This document shows positions 12,414 to 23,988 of a DNA stretch of 64,000 nucleotides, one piece after another (position 1 is the stretch's first letter; every line of letters starts with the position of its first letter). Made by a program: the position numbers and the translations under genes. The notes beneath the pieces were generated by a model. The model ran no database searches and was not told the origin of the DNA. It was given only the letters and a program-made list of their open reading frames with translations. Origin of the DNA: Phialocephala subalpina (lineage: Eukaryota > Ascomycota > Leotiomycetes > Helotiales > Mollisiaceae); contig FJOG01000017.1 in the NCBI GenBank assembly GCA_900073065.1, positions 802,149 through 866,148 of the forward strand, read 5' to 3'.

Positions 12414-13098
12414 CAGAAATCACGATGTGGAACAAATCGAATTACACTTGAAGGTAGCAGATCAACTCATGATGTGAATCACTGCTAAACTTCGTATGGA
12501 GATACACATCATCTCTTCACTCCAGACGAAAAGTACAGGTAGGTGGATTCGGCCGTGTATTTCGAACGGTCAAGAGGAGGTAACTGTTCCATTACTAATG
12601 TCAGGGCCTGCTGCTTCTTACCTCCGTCCAGACTCATCAGCATCTCTGGAAATTCATGTGGTCCGTGCGACACCCTTACCAGACAGATTTCATTCTCCCA
12701 ATGTAGCAATTTCGTCCTTCCAAGAATCACGACTTCATCCGATCAGTTTTTTTTCATTTGTCCCTTATTCAATCTTGTTCGTTTGAAGCATTACTTCAGT
12801 GAGTGCCGAAATTGCTTACAAACATGTCTCCTAATTTGTGGAGACCCCAATGTCAATTCTTCTGCTCTCGGTCCTTGCAGGTATCAAAGGCCTCAACTTT
12901 TTGGGTTTGTCAGGAATGCCAAGTTGGCTCTGAAGAAATGATCGAGAATGCCTTCAGAAGTCAAGATGACGTCAAAAGCACTGGAAATTGGATTGAGATC
13001 AAGAGTATATATCCCTGTTTTCTGGCTTCATTTCTGCCTCATCATACTCGCAATCACATCTTCAATTATCTACTCTTCACAATAACTTAATCATATTG
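12414..13098. other. Intergenic region, nothing recognised
   Basis: Several short frames on both strands overlap here, but none has a recognisable domain or clear splice structure. It includes the 3' end of the G-patch gene and the presumed promoter of the MFS gene. Confidence 0.4.
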
Positions 13099-14906
13099 AT
13101 GAGAACTCAAGTATATGGAAACTTCAACATGCGGACTTCACGAATGTCCTCGCGAGAGTCAACTGTCTCAAAGACTAGCAATCTCCCCGAGCTCACTAGA
13201 TCAAAAGGCCACGAATCGGAACCCGACTCCTCGTCTTCAGATGAAGAGAAAGCTCAAGCTACACATGATACACCTCCTTAATTTGTCCGCGCCATCAAAG
13301 GTTGGAAATGGGTTCTGGGCTGTGCCGACTTCTACTTCTCCAGTTTCCTCTATGTGAGTTTTCTTCTTAAAATCTTGCAAAAGATTTCGGACATTCAGAA
13401 AACTTACCTGACCCTTACGTTCAGGGACTTGACAACACCATAGCAGCCGACATCCAATCTGCCGTCGTCGATTCTTTCGGCAATATCTCGAAGCTCTCAT
13501 GGCTTGGCAGCGGTTTTCCATTGGGCTCAATCGCAACTATCTTAACATTCGGCAAAGCCTACGGCATCTTCAACGTCAAATGGCTACACATCTCCAGCGT
13601 CACAGTCTTCGCCATCGGTAGCGCCATCTGTGGAGCAGCGCCAAATATGAACGCTCTCATTGTCGGTCGAGTGATAGCTGGCATAGGCGGAGCTGGCATG
13701 TATCTCGGAAATCTCAACTTGCTATCAATCAACACCTCACTACGAGAACGACGAGTCTACATGGGCGGTGTTGGCATTGTTTGGGGCGCAGGCACGATTC
13801 TCGGTCCCGTCGTCGGAGCTTCATCCGCAGATAGTGGCGCAACATGGAGATGGGCATTTTACATCAACTTGGTCATCTACGCTCTAATGTTACCAGCTCT
13901 ATTCATTATGCCAAGCTACCAACCTAAACCAGGAACCAACACGCTCACCAAATTCAAACAACTAGATTGGGTAGGAGCCTTCCTCAACACCAGACTCTGG
14001 ACCTCTTTCGTCCTAGCAACCACATTTGGCGGCTCAACATGGGCATGGGGTGGTGGACGAACAATCGCCACTTTCGTCGTTTGTCTCGTTATCCTCATCT
14101 TCTTCGCTCTCCAACAATCCTTCGCAATCCTAACAACACCATCTCAACTCCTCTTCCCAATGTCCTTCCTTAAATCACGAACCATAGTCCTGCTTTCAAT
14201 AGCCACCACAGCAACCGGCATCGCACAATTCGTCCCCATCTTCTGCGTCCCCCTATTCTTCCAATTCACACACTCAGATACCGGTCTCCAAGCCGCCGTC
14301 CCACTGATGCCTTTCATCGCACTCAATAGCTTTTTCATTATGGGACAAGGGATCGCGATGCCGTTTGTTGGGTATTACTACCCATTTTACATCGTCTCGG
14401 GTATCCTTACTACGACTGGAGGAGCTTTGATGTATACGGTGAATGAAGGGACGAGTACGAGTGCTATTTATGGTTACTCGGTTTTGATTGCTGTTGGGGC
14501 GGGATTGATAGCACAAGCTGCTTATAGCATTGTGCCGACAAAGGTCCGCCCAGGGCAAGTCAGCGACGCGATAGGATTCATTAATGTTGCTCAAATCGGA
14601 GGCATCACAATCTCGTTGTCGGTCTCCGGAGATGTGTTCCAGAATACAGCATTCAACGGTCTCAAGAAAGTTCTTTCCGGAATGGAATTTTCAGAGGCGG
14701 ATATAAGCGCAGCGGTAGCGGGGAGTCAGAGTAAGGTGTTTGAGAGGATGAGTGAGGAGGTGAGGAATAGGGCGATTGAGAAGATTGTGGAGAGTATTGA
14801 TGCTACGTATGGACTTGTTATTACGGCTGGTGCTGTGGTTGTGGTGACGAGTTTGTGGCTGAGGAGGGAGAGGTTGTTTATGGAGGTTAGTGTTGGTGGT
14901 GCTTAG
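13099..14906 (+). pseudogene. MFS transporter (drug:H+ antiporter type) with in-frame TAA in exon 1
   Basis: The exons appear to be 13099-13353 and 13425-14906 around a 71-nt intron (gtgagt...gttcag); the full frame would be about 578 residues. Family signs are GWKWVLGCADFYFSSFLY|GLDNTIAADIQ across the splice (membrane segment 1), GKAYGIFN, the segment VGRVIAGIGGAGMYLGN, and about a dozen hydrophobic segments to the C-terminus. Codon 61 (13279-13281) is TAA, in the same frame as both the polar N-terminus and the first membrane helix. No ATG lies between this stop and exon 2. Either the gene is disabled, the base is a sequence error, or an unrecognised intron removes the codon. A function in efflux of small molecules at the plasma membrane is inferred from the family. 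Confidence 0.7.
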
Positions 14907-15226
14907 ATTTTGGGTGAGTTGGAGTGGGGTTTGGGTGTTGTTGGGAGAACGGAGTTTAGTAGGTAGGTAGTTCTTAGTTCTCATTTTGAAGTCTCGATTG
15001 TACATATAGCCTGTGGATAGAGCGATAGATTTCCTTGGTTTTTATTCCGTTGTATTCTTAGTCAGGTATTGAAGATGTATAGTCAATACCCCGTCCTCAT
15101 CTGTTACACAACCACTTCCACGAATACAGTGTGATACCCTCTCACCAACCCAACCGTATCATTTCCACAATCCGCTCCTGGAAGGCCAGCTCGTCTACCT
15201 TATACGTAATCACCACCTGTCGACCA

Positions 15227-15481
15227 TCACCTCCATACATGTCTTACAAGTACTCGATTCCGGAAATGATCCCGCTCCCTCTCCCATTGGTCCCAGATAT
15301 CTCCAATTCTCCTGTCCATGGCTTTATTCCTCCTTTGGATACGTCTCGGTGCTTCAAGGAGACGTTGTTCGGCTCGATGTCTTTCCGCAGATCGATAAGC
15401 CAGGTAATAAAGGGTGGCTACTGTGGAAACTATTGTGGACTCGACTACTGTGGCCCAAATTTTGGCCCAGATACTCGACAT
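15227..15481 (-). CDS. Small predicted single-pass membrane protein (84 aa), unknown
   Basis: The frame starts with ATG and ends cleanly. The N-terminal third is hydrophobic or amphipathic (WATVVESTIVSTVATLYYLAY). The rest is strongly basic and helical with many Arg and Glu, which suggests a membrane anchor followed by a coiled or amphipathic helix. I recognise no family. A plus-strand frame overlaps the same bases but is less protein-like. It lies beside another small membrane ORF on the same strand. Confidence 0.35.
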   Translation of the reverse strand: MSSIWAKIWATVVESTIVSTVATLYYLAYRSAERHRAEQRLLEAPRRIQRRNKAMDRRIGDIWDQWERERDHFRNRVLVRHVWR

Positions 15482-15800
15482 GATCTGTGAAATCGAGCTT
15501 CAAGTGACAGGATTTGAAGGGAGTTTGAATCTTGGCTGTTCTTGATTGTTTCGTTCGATTCCAGGGTAGGTGGTTTCAGTTGATGCCCTTTCTGATCACA
15601 GGGCGTTCATGTATTAGCTGAGAGGATTTTTTGAGGACGGAGCGAATTAGTTAGTTTTAGTCTTCATTGAATAATGAATGGACTGGAAACGGGAGCTACA
15701 ATAGACTACCCGTTCCCGTATTCTCCACTACCACATCATCCATACAGCTTCACACCCCACACAACCCGTACCGCTCCTTCCCACCCCTCAAAGAATACTC

Positions 15801-16088
15801 TCAAGCCAAACCCAAAGCCAAGTAAGAAATCGCGAACGCCATGCCTGTCTTGGCCCAATTTTCTTGACTAGCATCATCACAAACAACATCTCCTCCCTGC
15901 TCTTTTGCCTGATTTCCTTCCTGTATTTCTTGTATCGTTATGTTTCCTTCTGTATTCTGATCTGCCTGAAGCTGTTCTCTTTGGTCGTCGACATTCTGAC
16001 TTCCGAAAACGTAGTTGAATGACATTCCGGCGAGGATGAAGAACGGGACCGAGCTGGCGGCATCTATGAATGAGACGAGTCTTGCCAT
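15801..16088 (-). CDS. Small predicted two-pass membrane protein (95 aa), unknown
   Basis: The frame has an ATG start and a TGA stop. Hydrophobic stretches occupy both ends (about 10-27, ASSVPFFILAGMSFNYVF, and about 80-95, GMAFAISYLALGLA). The acidic, glutamine-rich middle is polar. The C-terminus ends abruptly within a hydrophobic run, so a further exon is possible. No family is recognised. Confidence 0.4.
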   Translation of the reverse strand: MARLVSFIDAASSVPFFILAGMSFNYVFGSQNVDDQREQLQADQNTEGNITIQEIQEGNQAKEQGGDVVCDDASQENWAKTGMAFAISYLALGLA

Positions 16089-16631
16089 TTTGTTGGTTTT
16101 GATGAATATCGGGTTTGTGAGGAGTTAAGTCGGAGGTTTATCTGTTCATGGAATTTATTTGTGTCCTGTGTGAAAAGTAGGATAGCATAGAAGCTGATGA
16201 TATAGGTCAGCATTTGGGATTGGACTAGGTTGCGAGTGCGGGTAGGTGCAACCGGGCAGGCTCGAAATTCTATTGCGGACTTGCCGTTCTATGAATCTAT
16301 TTCGAACTTAAAAGGACACAACATAGAAACTACATGCAAAATTATGAATCTCCTCTGTCCCAGCTTGGTCGAGGCGAGTTTGGAATGTCCGAGGCCATTT
16401 CAGGACTGTCATCGTCGGGTTTTGGCATTGCCGAGATGAGACGTTGAAAATCCCAACGTCCGTCGATTTTAGCGTTATAATGGAGCCATAAAGTAAAACG
16501 TCCCACTTATGCGATTAGTTCATCTTTTCAAATAGCCCACGGCTAAGGGTCTTGAAGTGAAATGCTGGTGCGGGGCTCGCTTGGAGTCTCGCTTGTTCAG
16601 GGGGAACGTGTTGTGTGGCAATAATTTTATT

Positions 16632-18495
16632 TTATACGAGTGAATGCTCGTGAATAGCTAAAGCGATGAGGAAAGCAACACTAGAATGGAACAAAGAGAA
16701 TACTGTTCAAGTCAGTTGGGCCAATAGAAATTGTTCGATTGACTTACTATGATTGTATTCGAGACTCTGGATGTAACTCCCCAGTACAAGTTCTCTAACG
16801 GGCTCTTTCAGTTTTCGAAGATACTGTACATTTGCTAGGACGTGCGCAACAATCTGCGAGATAATATTAGTCTTTCTCTCTCATAAACTTTGAATGCTAT
16901 GCGACGTACTTTGAGCTTATGCCTATCCGTGAATGGCAATCGCTTTTGAAGTAAAAATCTTAGCACCATCTCTGAAGGCTGCTGCCAATGCTGACGCTCA
17001 AAACTATCCCAAGATTCGATGCAAGGTAGAAACCAGCTGTAGCTACCGCCAGATTCTCATGAGACATAGTTGCTATCAAGGCAATGAATGTCGAGGTCGT
17101 CGCTACCCCACTTCCAAACCCTCCGGGAGCGATCTCCAAGGCCTCCCAGCTATAGGTGTCTCCATGCCATCTCAGAGGAATGGTAATGTAGGCCGTGCAA
17201 GCGCTCAGTGACGCCAAAAGTATCATTATCTTGTATCGACCTGTCCTTTTGATGTACCATCCCGTCAATAGAGATCCAAATGTGTTACCCACGAATGCAG
17301 GAACAAGGCGAGAGCTAGCGGCGGTGTCCGAAGCTCCCGAGGTGACTTGCCAATACAGCGGGACGGAAAACATGATCTAGAGAGAAAAATCAGCCACGCG
17401 CAAAATCCTCAGGATGCACCAAGTGTATTCACCGCCATTTATACTGCGGATTGAAACATATTGATTAGATATGTTGTTGCCACATCTCTTCTTGACATCA
17501 ACCTCGGAGGGAAAATAGGCTCCTTAGTATAGTTCGCTTCAACATCCAAAAAGGCAATGGTGAGGACAAGAAAGAGCGAGGCTGTCACCGCGAGTTTCGT
17601 GTTCTGCTCAGATTCATGTTCCACCACGAAGTCGACGGCGAACAGAAATGAGACAATGCCTGTGCTCAAAAGGGCAGCGCCAATAAAATCAACCTTCCCG
17701 ATTCTCGAAGGCACTTTTCCGTTCACCATGACAACATTAGGTAAACTAACATTCTTCTTGAATTTTAACGCAACAAGCAGCGCAGCAAAAATCGTCAGAG
17801 AGACCTGTTCCAAGAAAGACCGCCTTCATCGGATCAAATCAGCCAGCCAGCCAGCCACCGAGTGGCCCACCCGTTATCCTACCAATCGTTGCAACAACAT
17901 TGACATAGCTTCGCCAAGATGCCACTTCAATCATTGGTACCATATCAGTTATCAGAACAGTTACAATGACCGTCATCCCCGCACCCCCAAGTCCAGCGAT
18001 TGACCTGCCTGCAATGACTGGCCACAGGGACTGGCCGACACCACAGAGGCCACTTCCAATTGCAAAAAGAATATAACTGACGAGCAAGATGTTCTTACGC
18101 CCAAATATATCGATCAGCTTCCAAACTATTGGTTGTGCTGTGCATGTTGACCTCACATAGCTTGTGGTGAGCCAGCTCGCACTCTGGAGTTGAGAGAAAG
18201 ATGAAGAGATAGCACTGTTGGTAGCCAGCACCAGAGATAAGTCGACATTGGCTACGAACACGCCAATAAACAGAAGACTGATGGTCGCTACGGTGTCTTT
18301 GCGTGACACTGGACCAGTGTTTTTGACACCATCTTCATTTTCGGTGCTTGATAGTGTGGTTTCGGTCGACGCGTATAGATCGCTACCGTGCCTCAAAAGT
18401 AGTGATGTTTCAGAAGAAGATTTTTGAGCTTCTACCAAGATTACATCTCCTCGTAAGCCAGCCACATTGTGTCCATCATCTTCGCCAAAACCCAT
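16632..18495 (-). pseudogene. Decayed MFS transporter of the vacuolar amino-acid/multidrug (Vba-like) type
   Basis: The ATG at 18495 opens a typical N-terminus, followed by membrane segments with DIFGRKNILLVSYILFAIG and GRSIAGLGGAGMTVIVTVLI. The frame is then broken at least four times. First, a fourth copy of the tetranucleotide ggct (17841-17856) shifts the frame after GGPLGGWLA. Second, TGA stands where Trp is expected (17826-17828, in LIR*RRSFLEQ). Third, TAA stands where Gln is expected (17439-17441, before the splice to MFSVPLYW). Fourth, a one-base frameshift lies near 16966-16978. The family C-terminus is still readable after that (LKEPVRELVLGSYIQSLEY, then FLIALAIHEHSLV and the stop at 16632). 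Introns remain identifiable, for example 16854-16909. The gene was once a complete transporter. Confidence 0.85.
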
Positions 18496-19590
18496 TGGCG
18501 GATAGCGAAATTAAGGAACCTGGTAGACGAAGTCCTAAGATAAGACCCTTGAGTCGTCCAGACACTCGTAGAGGGAACGAATGTTTGTTTAACAAGAAGA
18601 AAACTTTGAAGTCTTGCAAAAAAGAGGTTCTAAGCGCATCTCCCACATTGAAGTGAGACAAAACCTTTTTCTCCCTCCATGTCGTATAATGTACAGAAAA
18701 GTGAAAAACTTAATTTCTCCAGAAACTAAAACAATGACGTGCTTCTCGGGTGAGATAATGTTATGCAGAGATTGATACAGGGGCCTTCATCCCATATGAA
18801 CAGTGGTCTGACAATTCCAAGAACCCGGATATTGTGTGGATCAATAATACGGCCTGCGAATTCAAGATAAGCTCCAGATCTGCAGCAAATCCCAGAGATC
18901 CGCTAGATAGGAGGAACGGACCGAAAAGGGAGACTTCAAGTGCAGATATGTTTGAGAATTCTACAAAACATACCACTCGGCTCCTAGCATTAATCCGGTC
19001 TCTTTCTTTCCCGTTAAGAGACACAGAAGTGCAGGATTAGGTATATTCGAATTCAAAGCTTACTGATATATAATTGCTGTATATAGAGGCCTCTCGATAG
19101 CCGCAGCTGGAAGTAGTCGCAAGTGCGCTGCATTACGGAAGCCATTGCCGGTTACTGACGACTCCCTTGAGAAGTTGAAGCGATCTCGGGGGAAAACTTG
19201 TGACTTCTCTCCTGCCTTGGTATTTCTGGGGGGTATTCGCCCACAAAGAGGTCGCGGCCTTCCCTTGAGGATGGCATGATCGAAGTGCATCATGTCCTTC
19301 CATTGTTGAAGCATCTACCAACTCGTCGATCTTGGATTGTATCATACGCATCTCAATGATGGAATCGCATTTGATGTACGCCACCGGGTACTCTTTGCAA
19401 GTATGTCAAACGAATGAGCGTGCCAAAAGTGGTAACTCCAACTTGCGATATCCATTGCCGGATCTCTCAACTGCTCCTGGAAATTCTCTGTACTCTCTCT
19501 TGTGACTTTGATACTAAATGGTGAAGCCGAAGACATTGGTAGATCTCCCTAAGATTTAGAAGAGAAGAACGTGGCCTCGAATCTGCCAAA
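18496..19590. other. Interval between two transporter pseudogenes; one unassigned minus-strand frame
   Basis: A minus-strand ORF (19342-19536, 64 codons, ATG start) opens with MSSASPFSIKVTRES and then breaks up. Adjacent frames down to about 19060 stay partly open in other phases, which suggests another decayed gene. I could not assign a family. Nothing else is recognised here. Confidence 0.3.
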
Positions 19591-21380
19591 TGAAAAATTC
19601 AGAAAAGGAATTGCTCAAAATGGCGGGCTCGCTATCGAAGGAGGCGACGTAGTCAACCAAGAACCTGCCATCCCTGACGACGAATCGGATGCATCGTCAA
19701 AGAATGTCTTTGCTAATCCAGACGTTACTGCCCACTATGTATTCGTCTAAGAAAAAGCCCATTACGGGCGTCGCCACGTTTGACCCAGACCTTACTTGGA
19801 CAGAGCAAGAGGAAAAGAGTGTGATTCGGCAGCTTGATTGGCATGATAAGAACCCCTCTAGATGGCCAGAAAGATCGGCTAGATATTTTTGGAGAAGTGC
19901 AAGCTGACCGGAACTTTGTGCAGTCTGCACGTGGGCTTGTGTGATGTTCTTCGCGTTACAGACTGATTGAGGTAATTCTGCTCAAGCAGTTGCGGACAAT
20001 CTACTCAAAAACCTTCACCTGACTACGATTGGTTAGTACCGATGAAATGATGTCGAGAAAATCAACGTGTGTGCAGACTATAACGTTGGGAACACGGTCT
20101 TCCTCGTCTCCATTATCCTAGCTGAAGTAATTACCCCCACAGCTGGTGTCGAAGAAGCTTGGGCCTGATCGTTGAATTCCTATTCAAATGGTGCTCTGAG
20201 CATCATTGCGATGTCTCAGTGCGCAATCATTGGCAAGCAAAGCATCTTTATCGCTCGTGCTCTGCTAGGGATACTTGGGGTAAGCTCGATGGCCGAAGTC
20301 GAAGACTAATATGGCACTGACTACGGTAGGGTAGTTTCATTCCGGACATTGTGCTATGGCTCTCTTATTTCTATACCGGACGTGAGCTTCTAATCCGACT
20401 GAGGTACTTATGAACACGGACATAGAAAATATAAAGTATATTATCAATATTCTAGTTATTTCTAGACTACTATGAGCTCGACCGCCATAGTCACGTCTTT
20501 GCCTACTTTTACGATCTTCCACCTCAAAGGTGTTGGTGGATTGGAAGCGTGGAGATGGCTGTTTCTCCTGAAGGGGCTTATCACCCTGTCAGTCGGGATA
20601 GCCGCATTCTTCATGATGCTAGCCAGCGCAGTCCAAACGAAGAAGTGGTTTCGGCCAAGAGGATGGTTCACCACTCGGGAGGTTGGCATCGTCGTCAATC
20701 GAGTTTTGAGAGATGACCCTTGCAAGGGCGACATGCATCACCGTCAAGCAGTCACTCCACGCCACCTTTGGAATGCCATAAAAGGCTATGACACTGAGTG
20801 TTGAAACAGAGACCGACATGTGCGAGGCTCTATGTAATCGGGTTGATTGCCTACATTCCACAGTTAGTTCTTGCTCTCCTCGACGTTTGTATGCTTACTT
20901 AAAGCTTCACACGTTGCCTCCAAACACCTATATTTCGCTCACACTCAAATAGTCAGGATTCAGTACTGTGAGCAATTCCTTCCTATCAAACCCTCGGTAC
21001 TTGGACTCACAAGATGCTATTTCAGCACTGTTCTGCGGCCAATCCCGCCAAATGTCTTCCATCACATTACCCTGATACTGCTCACACGACTTAGTGATTA
21101 TCTGAAGGAACAAACACTGGTGTCCATGATCTAGAACGTATGGATCCTTTCTTGCGTGATTGCATTGGCAGTATGGCCTGATGTAATTAAAAATGCTTGG
21201 GGGACCTATGCTGTGGTATACGTACTGCTCAGCTATCCTTATTGCCACGCCATCTTGGTGGAAGTCAATCATACCCTGCAGATCATCCACCAACAAAAAA
21301 TAATAATACCACTGAACAGTGCTTGGACCCCTAAAAACGCCAACAATGTTGGCAATCGCAGCATTTCTGCTATAATCTAA
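19590..21380 (+). pseudogene. Decayed allantoate-permease-like (Dal5/anion:cation symporter) MFS transporter
   Basis: The protein can be followed piecewise in order: a polar N-terminus (AIPDDESDASSKNVF), FDPDLTWTEQEEKSVIRQLDW, WACVMFFALQTD, NSAQAVADNLLKNLHL, DYNVGNTVFLVS, QLVSKKLGPDR, IARALLGILGG, IPDIVLWLSYFYTGREL, GLEAWRWLFLLKGLITL (20472-20804 is one open stretch), VIGLIAYIP, LLTRLSDYLKEQTLVSMI and VIALAVWPDVIKNAWGTYA. Lesions include TAA at 19748-19750, a frameshift near 19777, TGA for Arg at 19968-19970, TGA for Trp at 20173-20175 and a one-base loss near 20195. Homology stops about where the Tc1-like element begins, so the last helices are missing. Uptake of ureides or carboxylates is known for the family. 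Confidence 0.85.
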
Positions 21381-21399
21381 GAGTTAAGGTCACACAGCT

Positions 21400-21905
21400 C
21401 GTGGCCCATTTAAGCGAGATCACCAAAATAACCCTCCCTTTTAAAAAATCACTATTCCTCTTCTTATTAATAAAATTCCTTGAGACTTGAATTTTATATT
21501 AACGAATAGTTGCTAGTCCTTTTAATTCAATTACATCTTCAAGTTTACATGTCAACCTCTCAGTATAATGCCGGAAATCACATGGGTCCACCTGATCCCA
21601 AAGCCTTTGGATCTCCCTAATCAACTCTTGCTTAGAAGTTGGTACTGTACAAATGGGAGTTTCTTCAGTTTTTCTTTCATCCATCTCCAAACCTTCTCAA
21701 TTACGTTCAAATCGGGTGAAGAAGATGGCTAATTAAACCCTCGGATAATTATTATATTGAAGCTTGGCTATTCGAGCATCCCCTTTGTGGACCTTAGATC
21801 CATCTTCCATAAAGATATACTCCGTGCCCAGTTGATCAAAGAGTGGGAAACGATCGGTTGGAGTACTAGACGTGTGTGAACGAGGACGGGGCGCTGTGCA
21901 GCGGC
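21400..21905 (-). mobile_element. Truncated, inactivated Tc1/mariner-type DDE transposon
   Basis: On the minus strand the C-terminal half of a transposase is readable: FMEDGSKVHKG with the second catalytic Asp, then IRGFN, a TAG where Trp is expected, PSSSPDLN with the third catalytic Asp, VIEKVWRWMKEKL, and after a frameshift PTSKQELIREIQRLWDQ to the stop at 21499. The frame is therefore broken by one nonsense codon and one shift. The N-terminal helix-turn-helix half is not visible upstream. Terminal inverted repeats were not identified. The left boundary coincides with the loss of the permease pseudogene. Confidence 0.75.
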
Positions 21906-23038
21906 GGAAGTGGGAGGCGCGGAACAAATGGGCATGTGTATGGCAAGAATACTAGGTGGCTGAGAAAAAAAAGGGGCATTGGGAAAAGATAAAGGAGGGT
22001 CTGATGTTCCGCTGGGATAGGTACACGTCAAGAGAGAGGGGTGGAGCGGTGTGGTGCAAGGAACAGTTCGGACATCTTCGACTACCAGCCTAGCACATTC
22101 GCCCCAAGGACAGCAATCACCCACAGAAGAAGGGACATCATGAAAGGGTCCATGGCGTTCGTTTTGCTTTCGATGGGAGATTGAAGGATCAATGGCGTTG
22201 TAGAGAAGAGAAGTGATGCATGAGCATACATATCAAGGCGTTAGCGGGAATGGAGGACTGTACTAAGGCATCGATAACGCAACGAAGGAAGCAAGACTAT
22301 TACGGGAACTATGCCTCTGTGAAAAACCGGTCTCTCGAGAAGTAACTTTGCACTAGCTGTGCCAGCACAATTATCCCAGTTTACTTTGATCCCTTTCGCT
22401 TCCAGTCTCTCTGACCAAAGTCCCATTGTGCTCCAGGCCATTGATATATCAGACTGACACATCCTGAGAGGAGCGGAGAAACATATGACAAGTGTAACAA
22501 GCATTTAAAGTCAAGAGCCTCGCATTTATACACCAGTCATCAAGGAGCTCACTAGAGCTTCAACACCGATCAATCAATAGTTTCTGCAGGAGGACAAATT
22601 CAAACTCTCTTCAACCTTTGTTGCAAGTCGCACTCGTCGGCTGGTAAGACGGGGAATCGGACCAGCTCGATCCTATTCCGGTTTTATATTGCATTTGCAG
22701 ATCCCAGACTTCACATTTCCGCGGTCTTTGAAGGACAAGAAGAAACGAAAGTACCTTTAAACGTCAAGCCCAGAAAGCATCTTAGCCAACAGCATCTAAG
22801 TCTTCACTCCTGTTGCACATCGCACCTCGTCGGCTGCTCGACCGGATTCATCTTCCGGAAGTCAGTCAGTCGCCTGCAAGCTCGAGACGAATATCTGTTT
22901 CGGCCAAAGAGCATATTCCAAATCCCGTTTTGGCAAATGCACAAGGTGTACGTGCGTATGAAGTGGCGTTCGAAGGATAAATCCTTTTCGAGCTGAGACA
23001 GCATGAACCGGAGTATTTTTCGGCGATGTTGGAATAGA

Positions 23039-23172
23039 CTCAGAGACATACCTCTCTCCACGATAAATAAGTCCACCCCTGAGGCTCCACCGGCGAGGTG
23101 TTTTTGTATGGTAAGTGGGTGGCAAGTACCGACCAGGGGTGGACTTATTTATCCTAGGAGGTATGATCTGAG
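23039..23172. repeat. 134-bp inverted-repeat element (MITE-like hairpin)
   Basis: The left arm, 23039-23081, and right arm, 23134-23172, are inverted copies of about 40 bases. They share CTCAGA, CATACCTC and the perfect block GATAAATAAGTCCACCCCTG. About 52 bases separate the arms. The layout is that of a miniature inverted-repeat transposable element or a long stem-loop. I could not see a clear target-site duplication, and no second copy is present in this window. Confidence 0.6.
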
Positions 23173-23577
23173 CTTTTCATCGGAAGCAGGGTCTCAGAGA
23201 TGAAGGCTTTTCGTTTGTGCTTTCGAAATACGCCACAGCGAGTGCTGAATGGCTCGTTCGTTTATATTCCTGTTCATTAATCATTTTTCAGCCTCGAGGA
23301 AGTAGTAGCTTCGATTAAACTCTCAATGAATCAGAGACGAACGGTCTGAACTCTCCTCTGAATCATGGAGGCGACACCCTGCGGGCGTGTGACTTGTCAT
23401 CTGTTCAGTAATCATCCCAAACCCTCCTCTGACCAGAGAGCTCTTCTTCCATCCAAGCAAATCTCGGCGTCCTCAACGCCATCAACGCCATCAAACGCCA
23501 CCAGAACTCAACAAAAAAGTTTCCCTCGTATCGTGTATTAATCGTGGGGGCTGAACTTGCAGGAGAACATCTCCGTC

Positions 23578-23602
23578 GTGGAGGCGGCCCCTCCGCCTCC
23601 AC
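23578..23602. other. Perfect 10-bp GC-rich hairpin
   Basis: GTGGAGGCGG and CCGCCTCCAC form a perfect stem around a five-base loop (ccct and t). No transcript can be assigned, so no function is claimed. Confidence 0.5.
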
Positions 23603-23844
23603 AGATTAACGTTGACAGACCCTTCGCGGAACCGTGGCCCCGCGAGCCGTTGCATAGCCGGCGGCGATCGGTGTGCAACAAAACATTCCCAAACTTCCTT
23701 TCATGGCATGCTGATCGACTTGGTTTGCGATGCGAGATTCGGGGTTTGCTGTTAATTGCTCGGTTGGCACATCTCGATGTTCTTGATCGGACGTGCATCT
23801 GAGACATTTGTCGCCAAATGTGGAAGCGGGTAAGGATGAGAATG

Positions 23845-23988
23845 CTACATTGCCATCTCGGGATGCGTTTTGGGATGATTGAGGAGGGGAGAAGAGACGA
23901 CCCGATTCCCCGTCACCGCAGCCGACGCGATGCGATTTGCAACAAATGCAAACAGGAAGATGATTTGTTGAACAGAGTTTGAATTCAT
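23845..23988 (-). CDS. Possible 47-residue secreted peptide overlapping a repeat copy
   Basis: ATG at 23988, stop at 23845. A short polar start is followed by a hydrophobic stretch (IIFLFAFVANRIASAA) and then a polar tail with a few basic residues, as in a signal peptide followed by a small mature part. The sequence tctataaa lies upstream. The same DNA is duplicated in damaged form at 22595-22660. Without expression data it may equally be a chance frame within a repeat. Confidence 0.2.
   Translation of the reverse strand: MNSNSVQQIIFLFAFVANRIASAAVTGNRVVSSPLLNHPKTHPEMAM

Noticed and set aside
19342..19536. Minus-strand ORF as an epoxide-hydrolase N-terminus
   Set aside because: The opening residues vaguely recall that family, but the HGWPG-type catalytic motifs are absent from neighbouring frames.
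16632..21905. Claiming RIP as proven cause of the pseudogenes
   Set aside because: Some lesions are C-to-T/G-to-A, but others are indels or other substitutions, and no index could be computed.
23578..23602. GC-rich hairpin as a transcription terminator
   Set aside because: Intrinsic terminators of this kind are bacterial, and no gene ends here.
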